Shown here: positions 49,906 to 59,173 of the stretch, in pieces
Numbering within the stretch: the stretch's first letter is position 1
Layout: the number at the start of each line of letters is the position of its first letter
NCBI GenBank assembly: GCA_001600615.1
Contig: BCKK01000008.1
Coordinates: forward strand, 248,001 to 312,000
Source of the DNA: Dioszegia crocea
Lineage: Eukaryota; Basidiomycota; Tremellomycetes; Tremellales; Bulleribasidiaceae
Direction of reading: 5' to 3'
Length of the DNA: 64,000 nt
Position numbers and translations under genes: made by a program
Notes under the pieces: model-generated
What the model saw: only the letters and a program-made list of their open reading frames with translations
Told to the model about the DNA's origin: nothing
Databases searched by the model: none

Positions 49906-50984
49906 CTAGCTGGAGAAATCGCTAACACATTCCCATCCCTTTCCTACGCCCTCTTTCCACAGGCTGACCTTGCCGTCACCACATGACACCGCTAGGATGT
50001 TTCCAGCAAGACTCCATGATACTCGCCATACTGCGTCCGGGAAGTGGGGATCTTTTGAATCGGGCGTGGGTAGGAGGGGAGTGGAAGTCCATGGTGAGGT
50101 AGGGGAGGGGCGGGAGTGAATGAGTACTGTGCGGTCCTGGAGTCAGCGCTGCCGGGTCAGGACTCACTTGTGACGCAGACGCAATGTACATCCCGGGTAG
50201 TCCGATATTTGGAGCCCAGGAGACGTCCCTGACCCAATCTTCATGACCCCTAATGACCTCTTCCTCGCTCCATTTCTTTGCTTCTTCGTCGTATAGCCAG
50301 ATCCGCACTAGGTTGTCTGATCCACCCGAGACGAAACGTTTTTGGCTGATGGGTTGGGTGGATGAGAGCACGGAGGGAGCCCAGGAAATTGCGTTCGCGC
50401 CGGTGCCATGGGCAGGGAACACAGAGGCATCAGTTGAGCCATCGTTCTGGAAATTGATGACGGATATTTTGCCGTCTGAGGATGCGCAGGCCAGTATAGG
50501 GCCGAGTTCGTAAGGTGCCCAAGCAAGGGAGTTCACTGTTGTCAGCAGAGCTTTGGCCAAACTTACCACTCGCGGTGTGTAGGTTGTGCTCCTTAATGCG
50601 CTCCCAGCCATCCTGTACCTCTCCTCCTGTTCCCTTGCCCTGCCCCGGTCCGACCTCTTTCCAGATGAATACTCGGCCATCGTAAGAGCACGAAGCGAGA
50701 ATGGAGCCGAAAGAAGGGTGTGCCCAAGCCACTGCCCAGACTGGTGCAGTGTGACTGTTGTCAGTGGGGTTGAGGCGTAACTTACCCTTTAAGCACCACA
50801 GGGTCGCCTTTAGCTTGACCATTTTCTACTTTGAATATGCGGATGGTCTTGTCTGACGAGCTAGTCGCTAGGCGCTTTGAGTAATAGTCTAGCTGAGCAT
50901 CGTGCTGGTGTCAGCTGTGAGTTTGGTAAGACTCACAATAGCATCCTCGTGTTGGGTCTCGACGGGGACGGGGGCGGGGGCCAT
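49906..50984 (-). CDS. SEC13: Sec13, COPII coat and nuclear pore beta-propeller
   Basis: Five minus-strand exons: 50984..50937, 50892..50786, 50754..50567, 50535..50168, 50136..49906; 313 residues. Sec13 pairs with Sec31 in the COPII cage, with Nup145C/Nup84 in the pore, and with SEACAT upstream of TORC1. Six WD blades are visible: [100 protein letters not shown] and [24 protein letters not shown]. The stop lies only 22 bp from the stop of the convergent LAMTOR2-like gene. Confidence 0.96.
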
Positions 50985-51310
50985 GGCGGGCTGTTTGCTT
51001 TTAGATGATTTTTGGATGTGAATGACGCTGCGGTCGGAGCAGTGCTATCTTGAGTCTTAGAAGTCTCCCTGTCTGTGCGTTGTAGCTAAGGTTGAATGGG
51101 TAGAGAGTGCAAGGTGTGTCTATAGTATGAGCTGCCACATCGACGAGGAATGCTGACGTAAAATAGCTTCCGCTTCAAATCCGTATTTAGAGACTACTAT
51201 TCTACGTACGTAATATAGCAGAAATGTATACTTTTTTTCACGTGGAACCAACCTCCACCAAGACGCGTCGTCGCGTCCAACAATTTACAAATTTCCACCA
51301 CACAGCCAAG
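50985..51310. promoter_or_regulatory. Divergent promoter, SEC13 and MCM-binding protein
   Basis: 326 bp between start codons. It contains ACGCGT at 51263-51268 with a second CGCG core 8 bp later, about 45 bp before the MCM-binding protein ATG. ACGCGT is the MluI cell-cycle box bound by MBF in yeasts, and the downstream gene is a replication factor, so an S-phase link is plausible. Confidence 0.45.
51263..51268. promoter_or_regulatory. Candidate MluI cell-cycle box (ACGCGT)
   Basis: Perfect palindromic ACGCGT 43 bp upstream of the start of a replication gene, followed closely by GTCGCGTC. In ascomycete yeasts this hexamer drives G1/S transcription; use by this species is inferred. Confidence 0.4.
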
Positions 51311-52850
51311 ATGCTAGACAGTATAGAGATCATAAAGACGGCACTGCAGGAGCATGAGGAGAATGGTGAGTGCAGATATGGACAATTTCTGATGGTAGTT
51401 GCGAACTTAGACTCGCTCATAGCTCAAATTAACACAAATCTGGAAGCAGAATCAGTATGTCCACTTCTGATGTCGCTGATGTAGATTCAAACGTATAACT
51501 GCCACTCTGAACCTTTATCTCTGGTGTCGTTCAGATGTATGCTCCAGGACACGGGCTACCCTATGGAGGTGTATCTTCCAGGGGCGCCGCCGCAGGACGG
51601 ACAAGCGGTGGACTGGAGTAAGCTCAAGGAGCGATGGGTGGGATGGGGTGTTGAGTAAGTTCAGATGCGATCGTGCTGACCTTAGGGTGCCTGGAGAGAA
51701 CGTCTGGAGCGAATTACCAAACCTAAACACCCTCAATCTGAATCCATCAATACATCCGCCAGCTCTGCAGAGCAAATTCCCCCTTCCCAACCGCAAGGCG
51801 GACTACCTCGGCGCCTTGATAAAGGTTTATGGTGATGTTTTCTTCAAACCCGCCTCGACGCACACCTTCGTCGGCGTCTTGTCTACAGCTCCGCTGCCTT
51901 CGCCGATTACAGCTTCTGCCGATGGGGAGGAGCAAACACTAGTGCCGACGATCCACGTCTTGCGGGTTGTCCCGAATGAAGCCCCGACGGCGGTGGCGGA
52001 TGCGCCTAGAGCTGCGCTCGTCAACTACCTAGCATCATCCCTAGGAGTTGACTTGATAAGTGCGGAATACATCCTCCTCGCTTTGATAGCATCGCCATCG
52101 GTACGACCCCCAGCTTTACCTCCTCTCGGCACCTTATCCCTCAACCTTATGGGTTCCGTCCCGAACCTCTCTGCAACCCTTCGCGATCTGGTCGCTGCTT
52201 CGGTTGACCTTCCCCTCGCCCTCCAAACTCTACATTCCACTCCCTTCCTACCTTCATCGACAAATACATCATCCGATTCTTCATCCCTGGCCTCGGGCTT
52301 ATTACAAATAGCCGAAGGCACAGTTCTGGTCATAGACGAAACTGCCATGGGCGATGGTGGAATGCTCCAAGAAAAGGCAGTGCGCAATCTGCAAGCTTTG
52401 ACGGAGTGTATGGCGGAGCAAAAAGTGCGATACGAATACCCCTACATGGACGGGTTGAAGATGGACGCGTGGATTCGGGCAATCGTTCTGAGCGAGGGGA
52501 AGAGTCTGGTCCCGGCGGATGTCCATGTTCCCGTGGTAGCGTCGTCGTCAACAGCTGTGGCGGACTTACCAGCATTTAGGGCGTATCTGCGGTATCATGG
52601 ATCCATCCCTCACGCCAGATCCTTGTCCATCCCCGAACCTGCCGCTGTGCAGATACAGGAAGACTTTGTTGCGTATCGCAAGGCGCAGGGGGTTAGTGGG
52701 AATGCGGAAGAGGTGCTGAAGAGGCGGATGAGGATTGCGAGGTTATTGGCGGTGTCTTACAGTGACGCAGTCTTGACGGAGGAGAGGTGGAAGAGGGTCG
52801 TGGAGATGGACGAGGAGGTGCAAAAGAGAATCAAGGAGAGGAAGAAGTAG
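51311..52850 (+). CDS. mcb1: MCM-binding protein (MCMBP/Mcb1)
   Basis: Exons 51311..51365, 51411..51454, 51485..51654 and 51686..52850; 477 residues. MCMBP binds MCM3-7 in place of MCM2 and controls loading and removal of the replicative helicase in the nucleus. Family blocks in order: FRCMLQDTGYPMEVYLP; KADYLGALIKVYGD near 150; FVGVLSTAPL followed by VPTIHVLRVV; AALVNYLASSLGVDLISAEYILLALIAS; a winged region ending GTVLVIDETAMGDGGM; YEYPYMDGLKMDAWIRAIVLSEGKSLVPADV; and the C-terminal ILKRR/ARLLAVSYSDAVLTEERW helix. Length is shorter than the human protein (642) because linkers are trimmed. A candidate MluI box sits in its promoter. Confidence 0.92.
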
Positions 52851-52919
52851 ACACCCCATATAATATTGGTGCAACGATTGCTTTCACGTTGACGGAAGGT
52901 GTAATGTCTCAATTTTGCA

Positions 52920-54675
52920 TCAGCGACTTTTACGCTCGTCGTCTTCGGCATCGTACCACTTCGCCTCGCCTACGTGCCAATCCCACTCTCCTCCCTCGAC
53001 CTGCCCCACCAACGGAGATATAAGATCTGGGAGGTGCATATAGTTCATCGCCTCGGACCGCATATCGTCCATCATACTGCCCATGCCGGGGTGGGTTGGG
53101 CCCATATGAGGGCTTTTGCCCACGCGAAGGCTTTGTCGCGATAAGCGGCGCTGCCGAATAGGCAATTGCGGGCTGAGTGGCAGATCGGGTATAGGATCTT
53201 CCGCAAGTAGATCTCGCAGCCACAGATCCATATCGGCATACACCTCGGCGGCTTCTTCTGATTGCCAGGGGAAAATCATAAAGTCATGCACGCAGTCTTT
53301 GCCAGTGATGTGTTTGTCGATGGGGGATTGGCGGGCGAGTTGGAGTCTGGTCCAGAACTCGTTGATGGATGTGGACAGGCGTTCGGCCGTGCCATGAACG
53401 ACGTATGCGGGGGGGAAGTTGGCGAAGGATTTCGGCGAGCGAGGAATGAGGAGCGAAGCGGGGGAGAGGTATTCCGACGTATGCATGAGCTCTGGAGGGA
53501 GTGCGCGGAGTAGGAGGGAGGTGGCGAATGGGCCGAAGGAGTCGTCAATGAGGTCGCTGTCGGCGTTGTGATATTTGCCTTCACCCCAGGCAGTTGTGAA
53601 GCCAATGTCGACCCAGGGGGACAGGAGGATCAGGCCTTTGGGGCCGGTATAGCCTAGGGAGGGGTTGTCTCGAAGCCACCTGGCTAGGGCTAGGGCAAGG
53701 TGGCCGCCGGCGGAGTCGCCGATTAGGACGATGTCGCTCTCGGGGATGTTTTCGGAGTGGACAAGGTAGGCATAAGCAGATATGGCATCGAGGAGGGGAA
53801 GGGGCCAGGGTGAGGACGGGGCGAGTCGATAATCCACCGCGAGGATGTGGTGGATTGGCGAGTGGAGAACGAGATTTTTGGCAATGGAAGATGTGAGGTC
53901 AGTCTCGGCAGCCGTCCCGCAGAGATAGCCACCGCCGTGGAAGTGGATCCCGACAGGGTCTCCAGGTTCGCGAGGGGGTAGGGCTGGAGTTAGCAATGCC
54001 TAGGGGGAACGTACTAGACTCGGGCTGGGCTTTTTTGCCAGTATACCAGAACGCTCTTACTTCTTCGAAGCCGTATGTGTCACGATCGTCAATGACATTC
54101 CATCTACCCCAGGCGTTAGCGGAGGGGTTGGAGCGGTGGACCATACGAGGAATCCATGCACCTCGGGTTCGGTGGAGTTCTTTCAGCATCTCGGCGGGGT
54201 GGCCGGTGAGGTGGGAAGAGGGGGCGGGGGGTAGGGTCACAGGGTGTGAGTGGAGCAGAGTGGATGGGTCCTACCATCAGCTCAGCTTGACTAGACTTAC
54301 CAAGTCCAAGCTGAGGTCTCGTCCAAGGTAGTCAATCTCGCACCTAGCGACGAGTGCGCAGAGCAGGCGTGACCATCGCACTCGCAGACATCGCTGGAGA
54401 GTCCATGATTGGCGAGGTCTGTTCTTGCGGGGAGAGTAGAGCAAAGTCCAGTACGGTAGCAGAAATATCAGAGCGGAGAGGACGAAAAAGATGAGGTAGA
54501 TTTTGCGAATGACAGGGTTGCGCAGGAGGGCATTCCGAGGGGCTGAGGCGAGCTGAAGTCAGCCCAAGTGTTATCATTAACTCACAGCTGCGGCTATTAT
54601 AGCCTCAGAAGTCATTCCCTCGCCCAGGTAGGGACCATTGTCACTCGTCCCAGGCGGGACATCGACCAGTGTCAT
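52920..54675 (-). CDS. Membrane-anchored alpha/beta hydrolase (HSL type)
   Basis: Minus-strand exons 54675..54586, 54552..54301, 54270..54015 and 53983..52920; 553 residues. A single hydrophobic helix near residues 45-65 (KIYLIFFVLSALIFLLPYW) anchors the N-terminus. The catalytic domain has the oxyanion HFHGGGY, the nucleophile elbow GDSAGG, an acid near VVHGTAE, and the His in CVHDFMIF. This is the hormone-sensitive-lipase-like group that hydrolyses acyl or acetyl esters; the natural substrate is unknown. A ~110-residue C-terminal extension after the His (SRQSLRVGKSPHMG onward) has no recognised domain. An acceptor 12 nt downstream of the chosen one for exon 2 breaks the transmembrane frame. 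Its 3' end is 69 bp from that of MCM-binding protein. Confidence 0.9.
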
Positions 54676-54927
54676 ATTAGGGTGCTTTTCGTCGTTGACA
54701 TCAACCACGTTCGTGGACTGACAAAAATTCGCCGACAAAGGAGGGAGGTTGGTACCCGTGCCAGCTGAAAGTCAGGGGTGCACTGTATGCTGTCCGAACT
54801 GTTGAGCTGTCTGCGTATGTAATGTAGATGCAAAGTTGTCGTGCACAGCGAGCACACGACCACATCTTGAAACCTCGGCGGCCAAAATGACGTAACTACC
54901 GTTTCATATACAACTGATCTATACTTC

Positions 54928-55999
54928 CTACATGTCGATATCCATACCCTCCCCCGCCGGATCGTCCGCCTCGGCCAGGGTCAGATCTTCGTCCTCATCG
55001 ACAGATTCGAACCGCCCGCTGTCATTCGCCACGCGATCCTGCCACTCCCGCACTATGTTCTCTACATCTGTTTGGGACATATTCACGCCTGGCTGTATTC
55101 CCAAGGGACGATACAGTACAAGACCCATCTCCTTTTGTTGGGGAAAGGGGAGAGGTAGAGAGTCGCGGGTAGCGAGAAGGCGGGTGAGCATAGAGGGGGA
55201 TATCGTAAAGCCGTTATCGCCCGGTTGGGAGAGGAGTTCGCGATCGGGACTGGGTGAGCGCGATGATTCTGAAAGGGCGGTATAGATGATGCCTGAATTA
55301 GCGTTGCCTCAAGATGGACTTACGATCTTTCTCTGGCTCATACCATTCAGACCTCTTCCGCCGTGGGATCTCTTCGATATCTCCCATATCCACATCCATC
55401 TCCCGAGGACGTTTACTCGGTCCCCCCTCGGCTGAGGTAGAGCGCCGCTTCCGGCTGACCACTTCTTCGACGTTTACACCGTCGTCTATGTATCCTTCCG
55501 GGGGCAATTCTACTTCTGGATTATGTAGGGTTTGCCTTAGCGGAGGTATTGTCGCATCCGAGCTATACCCGCTCGTCGAGGACGAGTTAGATCTCTGTCC
55601 TGCGAGTGGGCGGCGGGGCAGAACCTCCTCGACCGATACGTCATTGCGATCGTATGGAACGCCGGTCGTATCGAATATGTCATCGTCGTCGATACGTTTG
55701 CGTTGCTCCTCGAGCTCTTGACTTTCGGAGTATGAGGGGAGGGAGGATGGGCCGTTGTCTTTGGGAGCGAGGGATAGGCCAGAGAACCCGTTGGCAAGGT
55801 TTGGTCGGCGGCGTTTACTAGCTATTGGTGTGGGTTGGTCCCAGGGGGAAGTGGAGGTGAAGGGGGGATCGGGGATGAGGGGTGGAGACGCAGCGCGTCT
55901 TTTGCGTGCGTTCATGCCGGACGCGAAGTAGGGGTTGGGGGCGAATGAGTGTGGCGGAGGTATTGAGGATGCTACACCGCCAGCGTTTGCACAGAACAT
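54928..55999 (-). CDS. Unrecognised acidic/Ser-rich protein
   Basis: Two minus-strand exons, 55999..55324 and 55292..54928, over a 31-nt intron; 346 residues. No family is recognised. The N-terminal 200 residues are disordered with basic clusters (NARKRR, SKRRRP, SRKRR, SKRPRE) that look like nuclear localisation signals. The stretch after the intron looks conserved and ordered: FTISPSMLTRLLATRDSLPLPFP then MGLVLYRPLG. The tail is acidic (SVDEDEDLTLAEADDP) and ends MDIDM. A nuclear regulatory role is a guess from composition. The second exon would be the part to use in homology searches. Confidence 0.78.
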
Positions 56000-56397
56000 T
56001 GCAGGTGTAGTGGGAGTGTAGGCTATATGTTATACAGTGTCATGAGGGGTGAAGGTGTGCGTAGTGCCGCTTTATATAGGATTTGTTGACAGTATAGGAG
56101 GAAAGACAAGGAAACGCCTAGAACTTTCAGGCACAACGGATCGAGCCGGCTTTAGCCGAGAGGGAGAGGGGGATCAATTAAACAACAGCCAAGTTGTCGA
56201 TGTGGATCAAGATCAAGCTGGCTATCTTGATCTTGTACATAGGTTGATAAGTGATCACGTTGATGAGAAATAGCACACAAACTCATACAAGGAGACAGAT
56301 TGAGCGTTTCGTGTGTAGAGTCAAAACTCCACCAAAAATCTTAGCCGACGAGCGAAACTGTCAATTCAGCTTTGGCCTTTCTTTGTTCACCGGCAAA
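56000..56397. promoter_or_regulatory. Divergent promoter, acidic protein and NRK1
   Basis: 398 bp between the two start codons, A/T-richer than neighbours. A direct/inverted GATCAAGATCAAG and ATCTTGATCTTG pair near 56205-56236 makes a small palindrome-like element. No known site is assigned. Confidence 0.5.
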
Positions 56398-57222
56398 ATG
56401 AACAGACGAGTTATGATAGTAGGCATCGGGTGAGCTTCGGTCGTTCCCTGGTCAGGGCTTACGAGTAGCGGTGCCAGCTGCTCTGGCAAGACTATACTAG
56501 CAAAACACTTGCAGCGAGTTCTACCTGGAAACCCATTGATTCTGCATCAAGACGATTTTGCGCCGGTTCGTTCACACTCACAACTGTACTGACGTGTAGA
56601 GCGAGGAGGATCTTCCCTATACTCACGGGGTCCGAGATTGGGATGACCCGCCAACAGCAATCCGATGGGATGACTTCCGAAGCGCGTTAAGACACGTTCG
56701 AGAAACTGGACGACTACCGGAATCGCACAAAAGCCACGATCATCTCAACAAGCAGATTGAGGTGGAGATAGATCCGGACGTGAGCGCGAGATGGAGAGAG
56801 AAGTTCCGAACAGACGTAATTTGGGTCATCGTCGATGGGTTCTTACTCTTCTGGGATCAGGTGAGTTGGCATTCGACATCATTGACGATAGGAAATCGTC
56901 TCTCTTTTAGACGTTCAGATTATGCTAAGGGTACCTCGTGAAGTGCTAAAGCAGCGGCGAGAAGAGCGTCAAGTCTATGTGACTGAATGTAAGTGCAAGT
57001 CTGTACTCGCTGACGACAGCTGGGGCCGTTTGGACGGATCCGCCCAATTATTTCGAACAGGTCGTGTGGCCGGCGTATGTCAAAGGGCACCAGCATTTGT
57101 TCCACGGCAATATTGATGGCGAATCTCGGTCAGACCTGACAGTGCTGTCGGTGGAGGACGGACAAGAGGGGATGACCAAAGCTTTCGAAAGTAGCTGTAG
57201 CGCCATTGATGCTATTGCATAG
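56398..57222 (+). CDS. NRK1: Nicotinamide riboside kinase
   Basis: Exons 56398..56429, 56469..56565, 56600..56860, 56892..56988 and 57020..57222; 229 residues, near the 240 of yeast Nrk1. It phosphorylates nicotinamide riboside to NMN in NAD salvage. The P-loop GGASCSGKT is split by the first intron. LILHQDDFAP is the substrate Asp region, followed by VRDWDDPPTAIRWDDF. The enzyme continues VDGFLLFW, VPREVLKQRREER and TDPPNYFEQVVWPAYVKGH, which are all typical. The acceptor at 56891 was chosen because the more 3' one creates a stop. The last 11 bp of coding sequence overlap the coding end of the convergent RCC1-repeat gene. Confidence 0.92.
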
Positions 57223-58174
57223 TTATGATGGTCGACCATCGAGCGCAATCTACAGCTAATATTGTGCCCCTTGTCACCTCTGCAAATTCCGCCGTATCGG
57301 CCCGTCCCAACTGCCCAAACTCATCTACATCAGCTGGAACAACAGCGCACTCACTGTTGCCTCGGACCATCACGACGTTGTCCACGACGACGACGTCAAA
57401 ATCCGACCCCAGCCCCATCATAGTGACATCACCCGGCGCATCTATCAAATCCACTTCCTGCGACCGATGCTGCAGCACGTAGGCCTGCCCAGCGTCTGTC
57501 ACAATGCCCAGGCGATTACAGGACCCTGCTACGACCTTAAATTCCATCCCCTCCAAGTCTTCAATCAGATCGAGCCGAGGGGGGCATGGCTTGCCTCTGT
57601 CATCAGAGATAATCTCGAATAGCTGGTGCATTGGGCCTGCACTATGTAAGAAGGCTCGAGATTCCATGCTGTAAAGTCGAGCGGGGTGTTTGGCGTTAAA
57701 GGCGGGGTGGAGGATGGGCATAAAAGCTTGACCAAGCGAAGGGGAGACGAAGACGCCGTCATGTCCTAGTCAGCCCAGCTTAGCGTTGACCTACTTCTAA
57801 ACGTGTACACTGTTCCCAAGCCAGAGATACTCGCGTCGTCCCATGTCGTCGCCGTCACTTGCGAGGTAAAGTCGCATATATGTCCGTCGACATCAAGATA
57901 CGCCACAGCGCTATCAAACCCGAGGATGCGCCGAGGCTTGATGTTGTGATTGATGTCGAGCTTATCAAAAGCTCCGCTTTGCCGGATCCCAGTCGAGGCT
58001 GGCGTCAGATTTGTTCTGGGAGGACATACTTTGGCCAATAACCCCTGCCCAGCCAGTCCAGATGATCTCTTCACAACCTAGGCTTTCCGTCACATCTCTG
58101 GGCTCCTTAATAATCGGATCGGCGCTGTTGTTGAGAGCTCCGGTGATGTTAGATCCCCATGCCAGGAAGCGCAT
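57212..58174 (-). CDS. RCC1-repeat protein (Ats1-like)
   Basis: Minus-strand exons 58174..58030, 57998..57795, 57765..57355 and 57324..57212; 290 residues. RCC1 repeats make a beta-propeller used for GTPase or ubiquitin partner binding; yeast Ats1 acts with Kti11 in tRNA wobble modification. The start MRFLAWGSNITGALN is the usual opening blade. The 30-nt intron 57325..57354 is in frame and stop-free; removing it yields RGNNEFGQLG, the RCC1 signature, so splicing is strongly preferred. Only a few blades are clear and the protein is short. An ATG 27 nt upstream (58201) is in frame. Partner and pathway are not known. Confidence 0.78.
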
Positions 58175-58247
58175 AGAATTGTGATAGAGGTGGTGTAGCA
58201 TTAAGCATTCCTCAATTTGACATGGCGCAACAATCTCTCGACTCTAC
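58175..58247. promoter_or_regulatory. 73-bp divergent intergenic region
   Basis: Only 73 bp separate the start codons of the RCC1-repeat gene (minus) and the PLP-homeostasis gene (plus), or 46 bp if the upstream ATG of the former is used. Core promoters and leaders of both must overlap or lie inside the genes. Confidence 0.6.
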
Positions 58248-59120
58248 ATGTATCGCCTCTCCCGCGTAATCTCAAGCCGCACTCCATTGCTCCGCACCTA
58301 CCGCACCATGGACACCTCCACTGAATACACCGCCGATCGGCGAGCAGAACTAGAGGAGAATATTAATTCTGTCCTGGCTGAGATCAAGGAAGCCTCCACC
58401 AAGCCAGTGCGTATAGTTGACGGATGCGCTGATAGGCTCGCCTAGTACCGATCTCAAAGATCAAGCCTGCGAGCGATATTAAAGCACTGTATGATGCGGG
58501 CCATCGCCACTTTGGCGAGAACTACATCCAAGAATTAGCAGATAAGGCGCCGATTGTGAGTAGAGACACGGGAGGAGCTGATTTCAGCTACCCAACGATA
58601 TAAAATGGCACTTTGTGGGAGCGCTCCAATCCAACAAGTCCAAACTAGCAGCATGTAAGTGTCGGAAGAACGAGCTGATGTAGCCATCCCAAATCTGTAC
58701 CTCCTTGAAACCCTGTCTTCTGTCAAAGTCGCCGATCTTTTACAAAAACACTTGCCCTCCGATCAAACCTTAAACGTATACATACAAGTCAACACCTCAG
58801 GTGAAGAGGCCAAGTCTGGACTCGCCCCAGAGGAGGTGAAGGATCTCGCCCTACACGTCATTCGGAACTGCGACAGATTACATTTGCTTGGTCTAATGAC
58901 TATTGGAAGCTGGGACGCCAGTCACGATTCCAACCCGAACCCGGACTTCACGTGTTTAACAAAGACCCGCGAAGATCTGACCAAGGCGCTAAAGGAGGAG
59001 GGGCATGAGGTGGAGCTCGAATTGAGCATGGGCATGAGTGCAGATTTCGCCCAGGCCGTGAGGGAGGGAAGCAGCAGCGTGCGGGTCGGAACGAGGATCT
59101 TCGGCGAGCGCAAGAAGTAG
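58248..59120 (+). CDS. PLP homeostasis protein (YggS/PLPBP)
   Basis: Exons 58248..58406, 58436..58555, 58588..58654 and 58684..59120; 260 residues. The protein binds pyridoxal 5'-phosphate in a TIM barrel and buffers B6; it has no known catalysis. [11 protein letters not shown] holds the PLP lysine. [51 protein letters not shown] and [29 protein letters not shown] follow in family order. The first 20 residues ([20 protein letters not shown]) are basic and acid-free, like a mitochondrial presequence. A second Met (MDTST) right after could give a cytosolic form. The first intron is 29 nt. Confidence 0.94.
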
Positions 59121-59130
59121 GCGGGAGGGT

Positions 59131-59161
59131 CTGGGGTTAGCTAGCTCATGGTATGACTCAC
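59131..59161 (-). other. Intron-like 31-nt element, 3' UTR duplicate
   Basis: On the minus strand this reads GTGAGTC, a variable dozen bases, then AGCTAACCCCAG. It is nearly the twin of the true last intron of the transcription factor gene at 59201..59231, also 31 nt. It lies after that gene's stop codon, so it would be a 3' UTR intron if used. Confidence 0.5.
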
Positions 59162-59173
59162 CTCCAGCGATCA

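Noticed and set aside
56205..56236. Palindrome-like GATCAAG repeats as a transcription-factor operator
   Set aside because: Simple repeated hexamers with no known fungal factor; too little evidence to call a site.
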